Source: Paracyclopina nana (lineage: Eukaryota > Arthropoda > Copepoda > Cyclopoida > Cyclopettidae). From it: 64,000 nt of DNA. Numbering within the stretch: the stretch's first letter is position 1; each line of letters starts with the position of its first letter. The notes beneath the pieces are model-generated. The model saw only the letters and a program-made list of their open reading frames with translations, had not been told where the DNA came from and did no database searches. This document shows positions 45,993 to 55,939 of the stretch, piece by piece. Position numbers and translations under genes: made by a program. Location of the stretch: the NCBI GenBank assembly GCA_019096065.1, contig JAGUCH010000002.1:14830501-14894500 (forward strand), in the 5' to 3' direction.

Positions 45993-48900
45993 TGTCTGGA
46001 ATGGAAGAAGAACCTAAAACAGACACTACACATGATGATTGTTATGTTCTGCCCTCATTTATGCGTGGAGAATGTAACAAAGAAGTAGGGAGAGTGTATT
46101 TTGATCATTTAAAAGCACTCTCAGAGAAGAGAAAACAGTGTGCAAAGAGGCCTGATGAAAAAACCTCAAGTGCCATTGTTTTGGCCATATCTGGTTCTCA
46201 GCACATGAATGAGACTAAAGATGGGTTAACCCCACCTAGGATGTGGAAAGGAATATTATTATGGGTAATTGTTATGCTAGCTTTGGTGCTGTGGCTAAAA
46301 AATTATGACCAAGTCGTGCCTGTAGCGATAGTATACATTATAATAATGGTATGCTTGTGTATGTGCTGGTTTTTTCCAGACACATTCCACAAGTATGATG
46401 TACCTGTACATGTGGCGAAGCTAAATGCTGGCTGCATTGAATCTCCGGATGAAAAAGTGCAGCCTAAAGGGACCATTAAAGATGATGACATGCTAAGTGT
46501 ATTTTCCTTAAAACTACACAATGTGTGTGAAAGGTACTACATACCTGTCCAAGTTACAGGCCAGATAAGACTTCATGCCTTATTTGACAGTGGAGCAATG
46601 GTCCAAATTATATCTCGCACGCTAGTGAGGTTAATTGAAGAAAAATTGGGTTACTCTTTACCGCGAGTTCAAACCAATTATCTTATTAAGAATTTCAATG
46701 GGGAAGAATTTCCCAGCCATGAAGGCGTTGTTCTGCAAGTCGCCTTTAATAATAGAGTATTGATTCGACAAGCAGTGTTCTTAGTCTCTGACTGTGAGAC
46801 CCTGCTTATGATTGGGAATTCACTATTAGTAGACAATAACATACGCTTAACTAGTAGGGATGGAAGTCATTTTATTGATTTCCCAGGGCGAATAAAATAT
46901 AAAAAGATTCCCCTAGTCCTTACTAAGGAAGCGTTTTACCCTGTTGCCATAAATGAAAGTATTACTGTGCTACCTGGAAGGGAAGTGACAGTAAATGCTA
47001 GTTTTCCACATGAGATACCTTTGGTAGCTGAGCCCAGTCTTGGAGATTCTGATGCCGAGGTGGATTATGATGAAGTTAGAGTAAAGCCAAAAAGTAAGAA
47101 CGTTTACTCTAGCTTTCATGATAAGTGCTTGGAATTTAGTCCGGTTGAGGATTATACTAGCACTACTGCTGAGGGATGTGTCACTTCTGTGACTCGGAAG
47201 GGCACTTTTCCTGTACAGATAGGTAATAATTCCTATGAGCCCATTTACATTGAGGCTCATTCTATCATAGGAAAGACTAATATTGTTAAGAAACAACGCT
47301 ATAAGCCCACTCAAATTGCGCATAAGTTAAACCTCAGTTTAAAGTCTTTGAAACATATAGTGGACGCTTGCTATTGTGAGTATATTGACACGCATATATT
47401 GGTGCAATTTGTTGATATAAATGGACTAGCTTTTACTGACATGCACACCTTTAATGAACAAGTTCACATAAAGGGTAATGTTAAACAAAAGCTAACCAGA
47501 CATTGGAATCATGTTTTCATTGCCTCTAACCAATCTGATGGTTTTGAGGAAATCACTGATGACCTATTGATAGAATTCGTCAGTAAATGGAACTGGAATA
47601 GCCTACCATGGGTAGTTGTTGTCCCTAGTGATAAATTATTGTCTGGGGAACAAAAGCGAATTATATTGAAGCTCAACTCTATAGTTGAAAAACTGAGTGT
47701 AGCGTGGGTGAAATACAAGAACGTTCATGATAAATGTAGGACTATAGCTCTCACTCCTATAGAGAATTACCTGGCTGGTATGGAGAGAGTGGTACTAACT
47801 ATCATGGTTCATAGTTATGATTGTTTTCCTGTTGCTTATCAAAGAAATGGAAATGATAAATATTACGAATTCACTATCTTGGGTGCTCCCACTGTCATGT
47901 ATAAGATAGCAAATGATATAGAACTAATGGTTCATGTGCCTCGTCCCAAATCAAAGGATGTTGGCTACATGGTTACCTTAGTTTACAATATATTTGGCCA
48001 CTTACGTTACAAATGTGTGGCTGATAATGTATGGGTGAGAACCTTAATGGATGGTGATGTGTCAGTAGAAGAACCGGTGTGTTTGGCAGTATCTTCTGCA
48101 TTGTTATTACTATCAGGCTTGCCTATGTATCCACATGAATCTACATTTGAGGATATAAAGACAAGGTTTGGTGGTTTTATACCTTTTGAATTTAAGCCAG
48201 ACAACTGTTCTTGTGCACTTTGTCTAGCTAATAGTACTGGCTTGAAGGTAGTGTGTAAAAGTTACACTACTATATATGAAGGCCCTATAGCTGATCTCTG
48301 TGTCAGGCAAACGGTGATTAAAAACCCCTCAGAATTGGACTTAGTGTCCGCCTCTTTAGAAATAACGCAAGATGAGGCAAAGAATCAGAGACTGTATGAA
48401 GAGGTTTATAACCTTTTGTTGCAGTTCCCTAGTGAATTTGATCCACATCGAGTTCTAAATGGAGTTGCTGGTTACACCTTTCCATTGGAACTCGACACAG
48501 TCTTGAAGTTTGACCTGGACCACATACCAGTGGAAGTCAGAGAAGACTACAGGAATATATTGATAGAATATAAGGACATCTTCTCTGATGATCCGAGATC
48601 TTTTAGGTTATGGAATGTGGACCCCGTTAAATTTCAATTGAAGGACAATAAACCCTTGGTACCGAAGGTGTTTAATATGTCTGAATATGAAACCACTCAA
48701 GTGGATAGGAAGATATCATTGATGTTGTCTTCTGGTCTAATTGAGATAGTAGATAAGTCTTTAAATAGGTACTCTGCTTGCCCTTGCTTTTTAACATCAA
48801 GGCCAAACGATGAAAAGTTACCTATGAAACAACGAAAACCGAGGTTATTAGTGGATCTGACATCCTTTAATAAGAACCTAATTTTCACACCATCTGAACA

Positions 48901-49648
48901 TATTGTTCCACCTATTCCTACATTGCTAGGAATGCTTTCGAACTCTTGTTTGATGTCATCCTTTGATGTCACCTCAGGATATGACAATTTACCAGTTGAT
49001 TCTGACAGTGCAGATATGTGCTGCCTGGCTGTGACATCACCACGGTCTAGGTATAGAGGCCTTTATTTGAAAAGTAAGGCTATATTGCAGGGTACGGCCT
49101 TGGCTGTGAGAGAATTTTCATCTTTATTAATTCAGGCAATTAATCCTGAAATATTACCTTTCACTTGTGTCTATGTAGACGATTTATTGGTCTCTTGCAA
49201 GAATCCGGACAAGCCGAAGCCGGCGACTCTAGATGATTATAAGAGGCATTTAGGTGATCTCAGGAAACTGTTTGACAGTTTAAGGGAACTAAATGCTTTA
49301 TTGCAAATTAAAAAGACTCAATTAGGGGTCAAGGAAGCTACAGTCCTTGGACATCTCATAAAAATTGATGAGCATGGAGTTATGACGATGCAGATGCCTG
49401 ATAAATACAGGACTGCATTTGATGACTTCCCGATGCCTTCAACAAAGAAACAACTACAGAAGTTCATTGGTATGACCAACTGGTTAAGCCAATATTGTCC
49501 TAATATGGCTACTTACACAGCACCTCTATTGGATGTAATGGCAACTAAGCAAGGGAAAACGGGGAAGTTTAACTTCTCTTTTTCAAGAAAAATGCTTTTA
49601 CAAGGTTATAGAGGAGATAAAGACAGGCATGTCCTTGGCCTTGCCTAA
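45962..49648 (+). CDS. Outer element Pol, part 1: membrane segment, protease, linker, RT
   Basis: About 1228 residues. Two close hydrophobic helices (about residues 96-138: GILLWVIVMLALVLWL and VAIVYIIIMVCLCMCWFF) come before the protease, which is very unusual for a pol. The aspartic protease shows HALFDSGAMVQIISRT (about 204). A linker of roughly 600 residues, longer than normal and partly unrecognised, leads to RT with LLVDLTSFNKNL, SSFDVTSGYDNL and CVYVDDLLVS. The frame ends just after the RT tether, where RNase H should follow. RNase H continues in the +1 frame. Confidence 0.85.
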   Translation: MLEVATSTKVMSGMEEEPKTDTTHDDCYVLPSFMRGECNKEVGRVYFDHLKALSEKRKQCAKRPDEKTSSAIVLAISGSQHMNETKDGLTPPRMWKGILLWVIVMLALVLWLKNYDQVVPVAIVYIIIMVCLCMCWFFPDTFHKYDVPVHVAKLNAGCIESPDEKVQPKGTIKDDDMLSVFSLKLHNVCERYYIPVQVTGQIRLHALFDSGAMVQIISRTLVRLIEEKLGYSLPRVQTNYLIKNFNGEEFPSHEGVVLQVAFNNRVLIRQAVFLVSDCETLLMIGNSLLVDNNIRLTSRDGSHFIDFPGRIKYKKIPLVLTKEAFYPVAINESITVLPGREVTVNASFPHEIPLVAEPSLGDSDAEVDYDEVRVKPKSKNVYSSFHDKCLEFSPVEDYTSTTAEGCVTSVTRKGTFPVQIGNNSYEPIYIEAHSIIGKTNIVKKQRYKPTQIAHKLNLSLKSLKHIVDACYCEYIDTHILVQFVDINGLAFTDMHTFNEQVHIKGNVKQKLTRHWNHVFIASNQSDGFEEITDDLLIEFVSKWNWNSLPWVVVVPSDKLLSGEQKRIILKLNSIVEKLSVAWVKYKNVHDKCRTIALTPIENYLAGMERVVLTIMVHSYDCFPVAYQRNGNDKYYEFTILGAPTVMYKIANDIELMVHVPRPKSKDVGYMVTLVYNIFGHLRYKCVADNVWVRTLMDGDVSVEEPVCLAVSSALLLLSGLPMYPHESTFEDIKTRFGGFIPFEFKPDNCSCALCLANSTGLKVVCKSYTTIYEGPIADLCVRQTVIKNPSELDLVSASLEITQDEAKNQRLYEEVYNLLLQFPSEFDPHRVLNGVAGYTFPLELDTVLKFDLDHIPVEVREDYRNILIEYKDIFSDDPRSFRLWNVDPVKFQLKDNKPLVPKVFNMSEYETTQVDRKISLMLSSGLIEIVDKSLNRYSACPCFLTSRPNDEKLPMKQRKPRLLVDLTSFNKNLIFTPSEHIVPPIPTLLGMLSNSCLMSSFDVTSGYDNLPVDSDSADMCCLAVTSPRSRYRGLYLKSKAILQGTALAVREFSSLLIQAINPEILPFTCVYVDDLLVSCKNPDKPKPATLDDYKRHLGDLRKLFDSLRELNALLQIKKTQLGVKEATVLGHLIKIDEHGVMTMQMPDKYRTAFDDFPMPSTKKQLQKFIGMTNWLSQYCPNMATYTAPLLDVMATKQGKTGKFNFSFSRKMLLQGYRGDKDRHVLGLA

Positions 49649-52600
49649 CTTCAAGGAAGCGTATTTAGTAGTAGACTCGGGTGTAATAAGTACCTCAGCT
49701 CTACTTATGGAAATTGATGCCAATGGGAAGGCTGTGTGTGTTGGGGCTCACAGTGCTAGATTCCCATTGTCAGTGTGCCTGTCTTACCACTCGTTTCAGC
49801 GAGAAGCGTTAGGTGTGTTAATGATGATACATCATTATAAAAGTATACTCTTTGCATATGAGCGGTTAGTGATAGTAACTGATTGTCTGTCCATTGCCAG
49901 TATACTGGCTAGCTCGTTCACTGGTAAAGATGCATTTACGCACAGACTTGCAGCGAGAATATATTCTTTGCCCGTGGCATGGAAAATACGTGCTGTGCCA
50001 AGGACTGAGATTGAAATTGTTGATATATTATTGAATAAGTATCATCAAACTGAGGGAAATACAGTGTTCTTTGCACCGTATTCCATACAATCGCAAATTA
50101 CTAAGGACATTTATGCTGGTGTTTACCCACTCCCGGAGGAAATTTCCTCTAAAGTAATAACCACGCAGGAACTTTTGACACATGTATTTGACACTTTGGT
50201 TAATTCAGGTACTATGTCAAAGTCTTTACTACAAAAAAGGTTACAATGTCTGAATGATAAGTGGGTTGAACTTATAGGTTCCTCGCCGCCTTTTGTTCAT
50301 GATGACACTTCCACCATTCTTCATGTGCGTCATAAGGATGATGATGAGGTTGACAGGTTAACTGAGGTTTCGCATTCATTTGAAGGTGAAGCTAACCCTG
50401 AATCTCCTGTCTTTGACATAGAAAACAATGTTATTGTTGACGCAATTACTGTTAAGCGTAAAATATCGGTACATTTACCAGGAATTACACGCAACCTTCT
50501 CATACGTTTGCAACAAAACTGTGAGGAAACACAAAAACTAGTGAACATGTTAGTTCTCACTCCTGAACACGAGGTACCTACCAGTATTGCGGCTAGATAC
50601 CGTGTCATTGATTGTGCGCTACTTGTTATTAGAAAGAATGTAAAATTACCTTTTACGAAGGCCACTAACACGAAAGTGTATATGAGCATGCAAAATTGTG
50701 TTTACTTGATGGCCTGTATTCATCTCTTACATAACCATTTAGGAAGTAAGAAGGTGAATACCTTGTTTACGCAGTCTATGTTCTCAACTTATTCTGCTAG
50801 AATAAGTAGAATAATTGTTGGTGCGTGCATGCATTGTGCACTGTATAGACAAGCAAATACAAGGTTTGTGGGTAAGGGCAGATTCCGCATTCCGGATAAG
50901 CCCTTTGACCTTGTTATGATTGACCTTGCTTACTTTGATCAAACTTTAGTCAAAGGAAAAGATGCCAAAGTATGCCTAGTCATTATTGATGTTTATTCAA
51001 AGATGATAATAGCTAAACCTTTGTTGAATTCCACTTACAGGGAAGTAGCTAACGCTATGGAAGAAGTAACTTCCTTGTTTGGTGTGCCTAAAACCTTATT
51101 GGCTGATAATGGAGCGCAGCTTACTAGTAACCATGCCCTCCAGCGCTTGATTGACAAGTATAAAATACAGGAATTGTGCCAATACAGAACACTGTCCCCA
51201 AACAAACATTCAAATGCTTATGCTGAGAACAGTGTCCGTGTATTAAGGAATGCTTTGATACTAAACTCCAAGTCATACAAGCGGCCGATGAGTGAAGTAT
51301 TTAAACTGTCTGTATATGCCATAAATAACCGTCCACTAACTTATTTATCATATACTGACCCGAATGGGGTTAAAATAATACCTACCCCATTCTCTTTATT
51401 TTTTGACAAAATGCCAGGTTACCACCTTGGACGTGATGTCTTTGAAATATTGAGTGAAAGTGAGGACATCATACATAAAGCTGAGTGGCAGGATGTCATG
51501 CGGAAGTATGATGAGGAAGAGCAAAGACGATTTGAACTAATGAAAGCCACTGAAAGGCCTTCGTTTAAGCCTGACATTGGTTCATTAGTCTTAATCATTA
51601 AACATCCTGTAAATAAGCATGGGTACAAATTCATGCAGGATCTGTTTGAGGTGATTGATGTGGGGTCCCACTCCACTGTGACAGTAAAACCCTATTTGCA
51701 TGACGGACTAACTCGTGAAGTCAGTCTGGACCATGTAAAACTATACCGTTTTCATGAGTTGTATAAGTTCTTACCTGAAAAGATAACTCATTTGCTTATG
51801 CGGCCTTACACCCCTGATGAGATGCTACAACGTCTTTCCAGGAATGAAATGCTTAAATTCTTAGAGGAGGATGAGCCTGAAGTAAATGAGTATGCTTTAC
51901 GAAATCGAGTGTCACAAAGCATTGCAGCTCGAGATGAAGCAAAAAGTGAATGGGCTTCTAATGTAACAGAAGAGCTTATTACTGCTACTTCTTCGTTAGG
52001 AACTTCTACTATAAGGGATCACCAAACCTTGAAACGTTCTGGGTCTATACTACGGAAGAAGGCTACAGACTTGTTTAAGCCCTCTGATGTACGTCGCATT
52101 CAGGAGGAAAACCGCAGAATTGTTAAGCAACAATGGGACAATTATGTTCCTAAGCCACCACCTAATGAAGGTGTGACTGATTCTGCTGAGTCTGCTCATA
52201 CAAGGGAAAGTTCGTACCTTTCTCCGGATGAGCAGAAAGCTGATAAACTCATTGACCAGTTACTTGAGTCTAGTAGCAAAACATATGAGACTACTCTCTA
52301 CGAGGAGCTTAAGTCTCTCCAATCGGAAGATTTACCCACGTTCAAAGACTTGGCTGCAAAAGGGAAGGTATTCCTAGAAGTACCGAAATCCGCTCGACCA
52401 TGCAGCCCCAGTCAAATAAGTACACCTACTAACATGACTGGGACAATATTGAATGATGATGTCAGTCCAGTTCCTCGTGCTTTTAGAGGTCGAAGGTCAC
52501 CACGCCCAAGTCCCAAAAGTCCGGAACAGGAGGAAGCTGACATCTCGAAAGTAGTGAGTGAAGCCTCTTTGCTCATAAATCAAGATAAGTTTGATACGGA

Positions 52601-53471
52601 TCTTGAATCGCTAGCATCGGCACTAGAGAATGTAGGTGAATTCATAGATGATGAATATATAGACAGCCAGCCACTATACCAGCCTACAATTGCTGATGTG
52701 CTGGAGACCTTTGAATCTGAGAAAGATTTTGAAGAGACTTTGTCTAAAGTAATGGCGGAGAACAGAAAGTTTTCTCCAGATACAAAAAACCGATTCTTAG
52801 ACGCCTTTAAGCGAGGTTCACAATTACTAAAGAAAAAACTCTCTATGTCGCCAAAGAAGAATGACAAAGACGAGGATGGAGATCAAAGTATAAAAAGTAA
52901 TATAATGCCGTCAGCCCCCACACGGGAGCAAATATACGAGACAGATATGTTACAAAATGATAATGAGTCTTCTAGTACTAGTTCTCCGGAAGATGAATTG
53001 TTGTCGCCAATAAAGGAAGCCACAGTGCCTGAGGCCAGCGATGAAGTTGAGCCAAAAGGTGCTGCTGCAGCGACGCCTCTAAGGATTCTCCAGCGTCCTC
53101 GTGAAGGGCTACGAGACAAACCAAGGATAGATTATAAAGCGATGGTAACACGCAAATATAATAGAAAATTACCTATCCACTATAACCCTGGACATCCACG
53201 TGATTCTGCGCTTACTCCAGATGAACGTGAATTGGCCCGGCTCAAATATTCGTTCAGGAATCCCAGACCAAAACCTAACGAAAAATATATTTTACAGAAG
53301 GTAATTCCAGCTTGGAGGAACGATACTAACGTGGCAACGGTCCAAGATTACTCCAAATTCTTGGAAGCAGGTGGTTTAGATCACTTGAATGACAGTTTTG
53401 TACAAGAGCTGAAAAAGTTGAGGCTGAATCGCCATGAACTCTATCTGCTAGTACATAAACAATTCAAGTAA
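49629..53471 (+). CDS. Outer element Pol, part 2: RNase H, integrase and long acidic tail
   Basis: 1280 residues from the first ATG. The homologous frame extends upstream to about 49580, so the break from part 1 is a +1 shift near T5/A5 runs at 49579-49592. RNase H: YLVVDSGV, YHSFQREALGV and VTDCLSIASI carry the expected D, E and D. The integrase zinc region has CMHCALYRQ; catalytic blocks are MIDLAYFDQ, LLADNGAQL and NAYAENSVRVLRNAL. A GPY-like module follows (GSLVLIIKHPVNKHGYKF). About 600 further residues, acidic, Ser/Pro-rich and ending in a conserved-looking basic and helical segment, have no counterpart that I know in Ty3 elements. Confidence 0.85.
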   Translation: MSLALPNFKEAYLVVDSGVISTSALLMEIDANGKAVCVGAHSARFPLSVCLSYHSFQREALGVLMMIHHYKSILFAYERLVIVTDCLSIASILASSFTGKDAFTHRLAARIYSLPVAWKIRAVPRTEIEIVDILLNKYHQTEGNTVFFAPYSIQSQITKDIYAGVYPLPEEISSKVITTQELLTHVFDTLVNSGTMSKSLLQKRLQCLNDKWVELIGSSPPFVHDDTSTILHVRHKDDDEVDRLTEVSHSFEGEANPESPVFDIENNVIVDAITVKRKISVHLPGITRNLLIRLQQNCEETQKLVNMLVLTPEHEVPTSIAARYRVIDCALLVIRKNVKLPFTKATNTKVYMSMQNCVYLMACIHLLHNHLGSKKVNTLFTQSMFSTYSARISRIIVGACMHCALYRQANTRFVGKGRFRIPDKPFDLVMIDLAYFDQTLVKGKDAKVCLVIIDVYSKMIIAKPLLNSTYREVANAMEEVTSLFGVPKTLLADNGAQLTSNHALQRLIDKYKIQELCQYRTLSPNKHSNAYAENSVRVLRNALILNSKSYKRPMSEVFKLSVYAINNRPLTYLSYTDPNGVKIIPTPFSLFFDKMPGYHLGRDVFEILSESEDIIHKAEWQDVMRKYDEEEQRRFELMKATERPSFKPDIGSLVLIIKHPVNKHGYKFMQDLFEVIDVGSHSTVTVKPYLHDGLTREVSLDHVKLYRFHELYKFLPEKITHLLMRPYTPDEMLQRLSRNEMLKFLEEDEPEVNEYALRNRVSQSIAARDEAKSEWASNVTEELITATSSLGTSTIRDHQTLKRSGSILRKKATDLFKPSDVRRIQEENRRIVKQQWDNYVPKPPPNEGVTDSAESAHTRESSYLSPDEQKADKLIDQLLESSSKTYETTLYEELKSLQSEDLPTFKDLAAKGKVFLEVPKSARPCSPSQISTPTNMTGTILNDDVSPVPRAFRGRRSPRPSPKSPEQEEADISKVVSEASLLINQDKFDTDLESLASALENVGEFIDDEYIDSQPLYQPTIADVLETFESEKDFEETLSKVMAENRKFSPDTKNRFLDAFKRGSQLLKKKLSMSPKKNDKDEDGDQSIKSNIMPSAPTREQIYETDMLQNDNESSSTSSPEDELLSPIKEATVPEASDEVEPKGAAAATPLRILQRPREGLRDKPRIDYKAMVTRKYNRKLPIHYNPGHPRDSALTPDERELARLKYSFRNPRPKPNEKYILQKVIPAWRNDTNVATVQDYSKFLEAGGLDHLNDSFVQELKKLRLNRHELYLLVHKQFK

Positions 53472-55121
53472 TCTGATAAAAATGGCCAGAATCTGGTCTT
53501 CATTTGGTATACGTAATGAGCCATAGTCATGTACAATATGTGCTGTGGCTATGCTTTTTACGAAAGCAAACATTACTAGCTAGTAGCAGGTAATGAAATA
53601 CTTAAATTGGAAAAGAAAAATATCATAATATTAACCAAGTGTGGTCATGCTTTCTAAGTATATACATTTGTACCATAAGGCACTTATGTATATGAGGAAT
53701 CGTGATGCACAAAGGCTAAATACTCCCGTGGCAAATGCCAGGAAGTATGTAAATACAGTAAACAAAATATTACAGCATCTGATTTATCAAAATCAGTGCA
53801 TAGGGTGATATGTCACCACCAGGGAATGGAGCCGTTATCAGGCCCCTGATACTGTTATGGCCAGTGAACTAAGAACGTCATGAAAATAAAAATCTGATTT
53901 GGCGTAACTTAGAAAACTGTCAGTGCACACTACATTTTGCATATGAAAATGATGTATGATAAAATGTTACAAACCTTGCCCCAGAGCATTTTGAAGTTGC
54001 AAGTGGGGGTAATCAAGGTGACCAGTGGGGCGCTGCTTCTCTGCCGTGCCCACTGATGAAATTACTATAAAAATTTTAAAGTGCCTGATGCACTGTGGCT
54101 ATGTTCAAATGGAACCCTTGAACAACGCATAGATGCGAATGGTACTATATGTGGAAGTGTTTTCAAGCCTATAACTTGAAAATAACCCAAATAAAGGGGG
54201 TAACTGTCATGAACGTTACAATTTGCTCGTGTACTTTTTTACCCATCAGTGAAATGCTTAGCCAGCACTGTGGTACTAGCATCAGCGTTACAATATAATA
54301 AAATAAAAAGATCCAATATGTATGCCTTGCTACCATCACTTTGAGAACACTCATCGTCTCCAAAAGATGGCCAGTGCAAACCATTTGCGAACTTTTGGGG
54401 GCAGCACCGGTGTGACTTGCTCCATACCAGTGTGTGCAACTGCAAGTGCAAATGGAGGTGATCAAAGTACCCTGAATGCCTTGCAATCTATGTGCTACAG
54501 CATCTCGGGGCATAATTAAACAAAAACTTGATTCCATTATGGAATTCAGAGTTGAACGCCTCTTTGATAAATCTTAATGAGGCTACATTAGATATCAGCA
54601 TAAAGGATAATTGCTGGAATTCTACGCCTGGGTTCCACGCAGGTGGTAAACCCAAGCTATAAGCTAAGTGGAATGCGAAGTTGTACGCTGCCCTCAGTCT
54701 GAACTGAACTTGGGCATTCGCGCAAAATTACCACTACTATCGGCCACATGGCACGTAGTATAAATAAAAATGAATGATAAAATGATGTGTGTGCCAAACA
54801 ATTAGGGCACATCAATTTTTAACATCATGGACGAGAAGTATCAGAACGAAACCTGATACTTCCATACAATATGGTTTGTTGTTTTTGGACAAAGTGAACA
54901 AAATTAAGGGGTAAAAGAAGCGCCTCTTGACTACTTCTTGCCCATGTACAGCTCTTTGACTTGAGCATGTACAGTAACTTATTAATAAAATTATAAAACA
55001 AAAATGAAGGATGCGACTCCCTGGCAAGCGGGTCGCCTTTCTTCATGCACTGCTCTGCCCAAATTGGGCTTGAGCAAGCGCGATAATAGATTACGTTGCA
55101 TTAAGCAACTTTAGAAACGTT

Positions 55122-55147
55122 CATGGCCACAGCGTCCTGTGGCCATG
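55122..55147. repeat. Perfect 11 bp-stem palindrome
   Basis: CATGGCCACAG and CTGTGGCCATG flank a 4 nt loop (CGTC). It could be an RNA hairpin or a dimeric protein site. Confidence 0.7.
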
Positions 55148-55939
55148 TTTATTTAAAAAATTATTATTATTTTATTAGTACTGAGCAAAAGGATACTTAC
55201 CTGAAGACTGCCAAGTTTTGGAAGGATTTTCCTCCCAAAACCTGAGCTTCTTGGGTAGGGGGGGTACCCAGAGCACGCACAAGCCAGAGAGCGAGTGCGC
55301 GCTGTCACTAAAAATTCCAAAAAACTTGAAGGCGTCCTTAAAACAGACGCGACCATATCTAGTTTGAGGCGGCTTTACCCCCTTGTTAAAGCAAGCTGAA
55401 GTCTAGACCAAGACAGCCCAAGGATTCCAAGGGAACAGTATGCCCTAAAGCTATAACAATGCACACCAATAGAAAAAGTGTAGAGCTTATATTATAACTT
55501 CCTGGCCAGCACCAGGGTGAATTTATATAAGGGGTGTGGCGCCACCTGGAGACTAAGGGGCCCGCGCCCACATTGAAAACGTTTCCGCTAAATTAGCAGA
55601 CGATTTTGCAAAATAAGCAGACTGCAAACTAAATATTGTAGTTATGCCCAGGAAAAAGAAATTCAAAAGCGATTGGAATTTGCTAAATTTTATGCCAAAT
55701 TCTAATAAATGCTGAGTAGCCTTTGCAGAGTTTTCCCTACAACATATGTACACGTATGGAAATTTGAGCATTAAGGTAAACTAAGCTGAAGTATTTGCTC
55801 TGTCAGCTAAATGAGCTTTTACAAAGAAAAAGCTGTCTTAATATCAAAAATCTGTTTATGATATTCCGGGTACAGTGACCACTGAAACCATTAGTAAATG
55901 TGTGTTGGCTGCAACGTATGTGATGTAGCTGTAGCCTCC

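Larger units (their letters stand above)
30992..53471 (+). mobile_element. Outer Ty3/gypsy-like retroelement, split by a nested insertion
   Basis: Gag (30992-33116 and 45631-45992) and pol (45962-53471) form one element once the Bel/Pao insertion is discounted. The pol order is protease, RT, RNase H, integrase, as in Metaviridae. RT shows SSFDVTSGYDNLPVD, YVDDLL and a GHLIKIDEHG block, followed by a KFIGMTNWLSQYCPN tether. The left end is somewhere after 29.1 kb. No right LTR is visible up to 64 kb, so the element either ends unrecognised or continues through the accessory genes at 59-64 kb. Reading frames are almost undamaged, so it was young when it was hit. Confidence 0.75.

Noticed and set aside
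54169-54537. Minus-strand 122-codon ORF with a hydrophobic stretch
   Set aside because: Longest ORF of the 5.8 kb non-coding region, but the length is expected by chance and there is no promoter, splice context or familiar motif.
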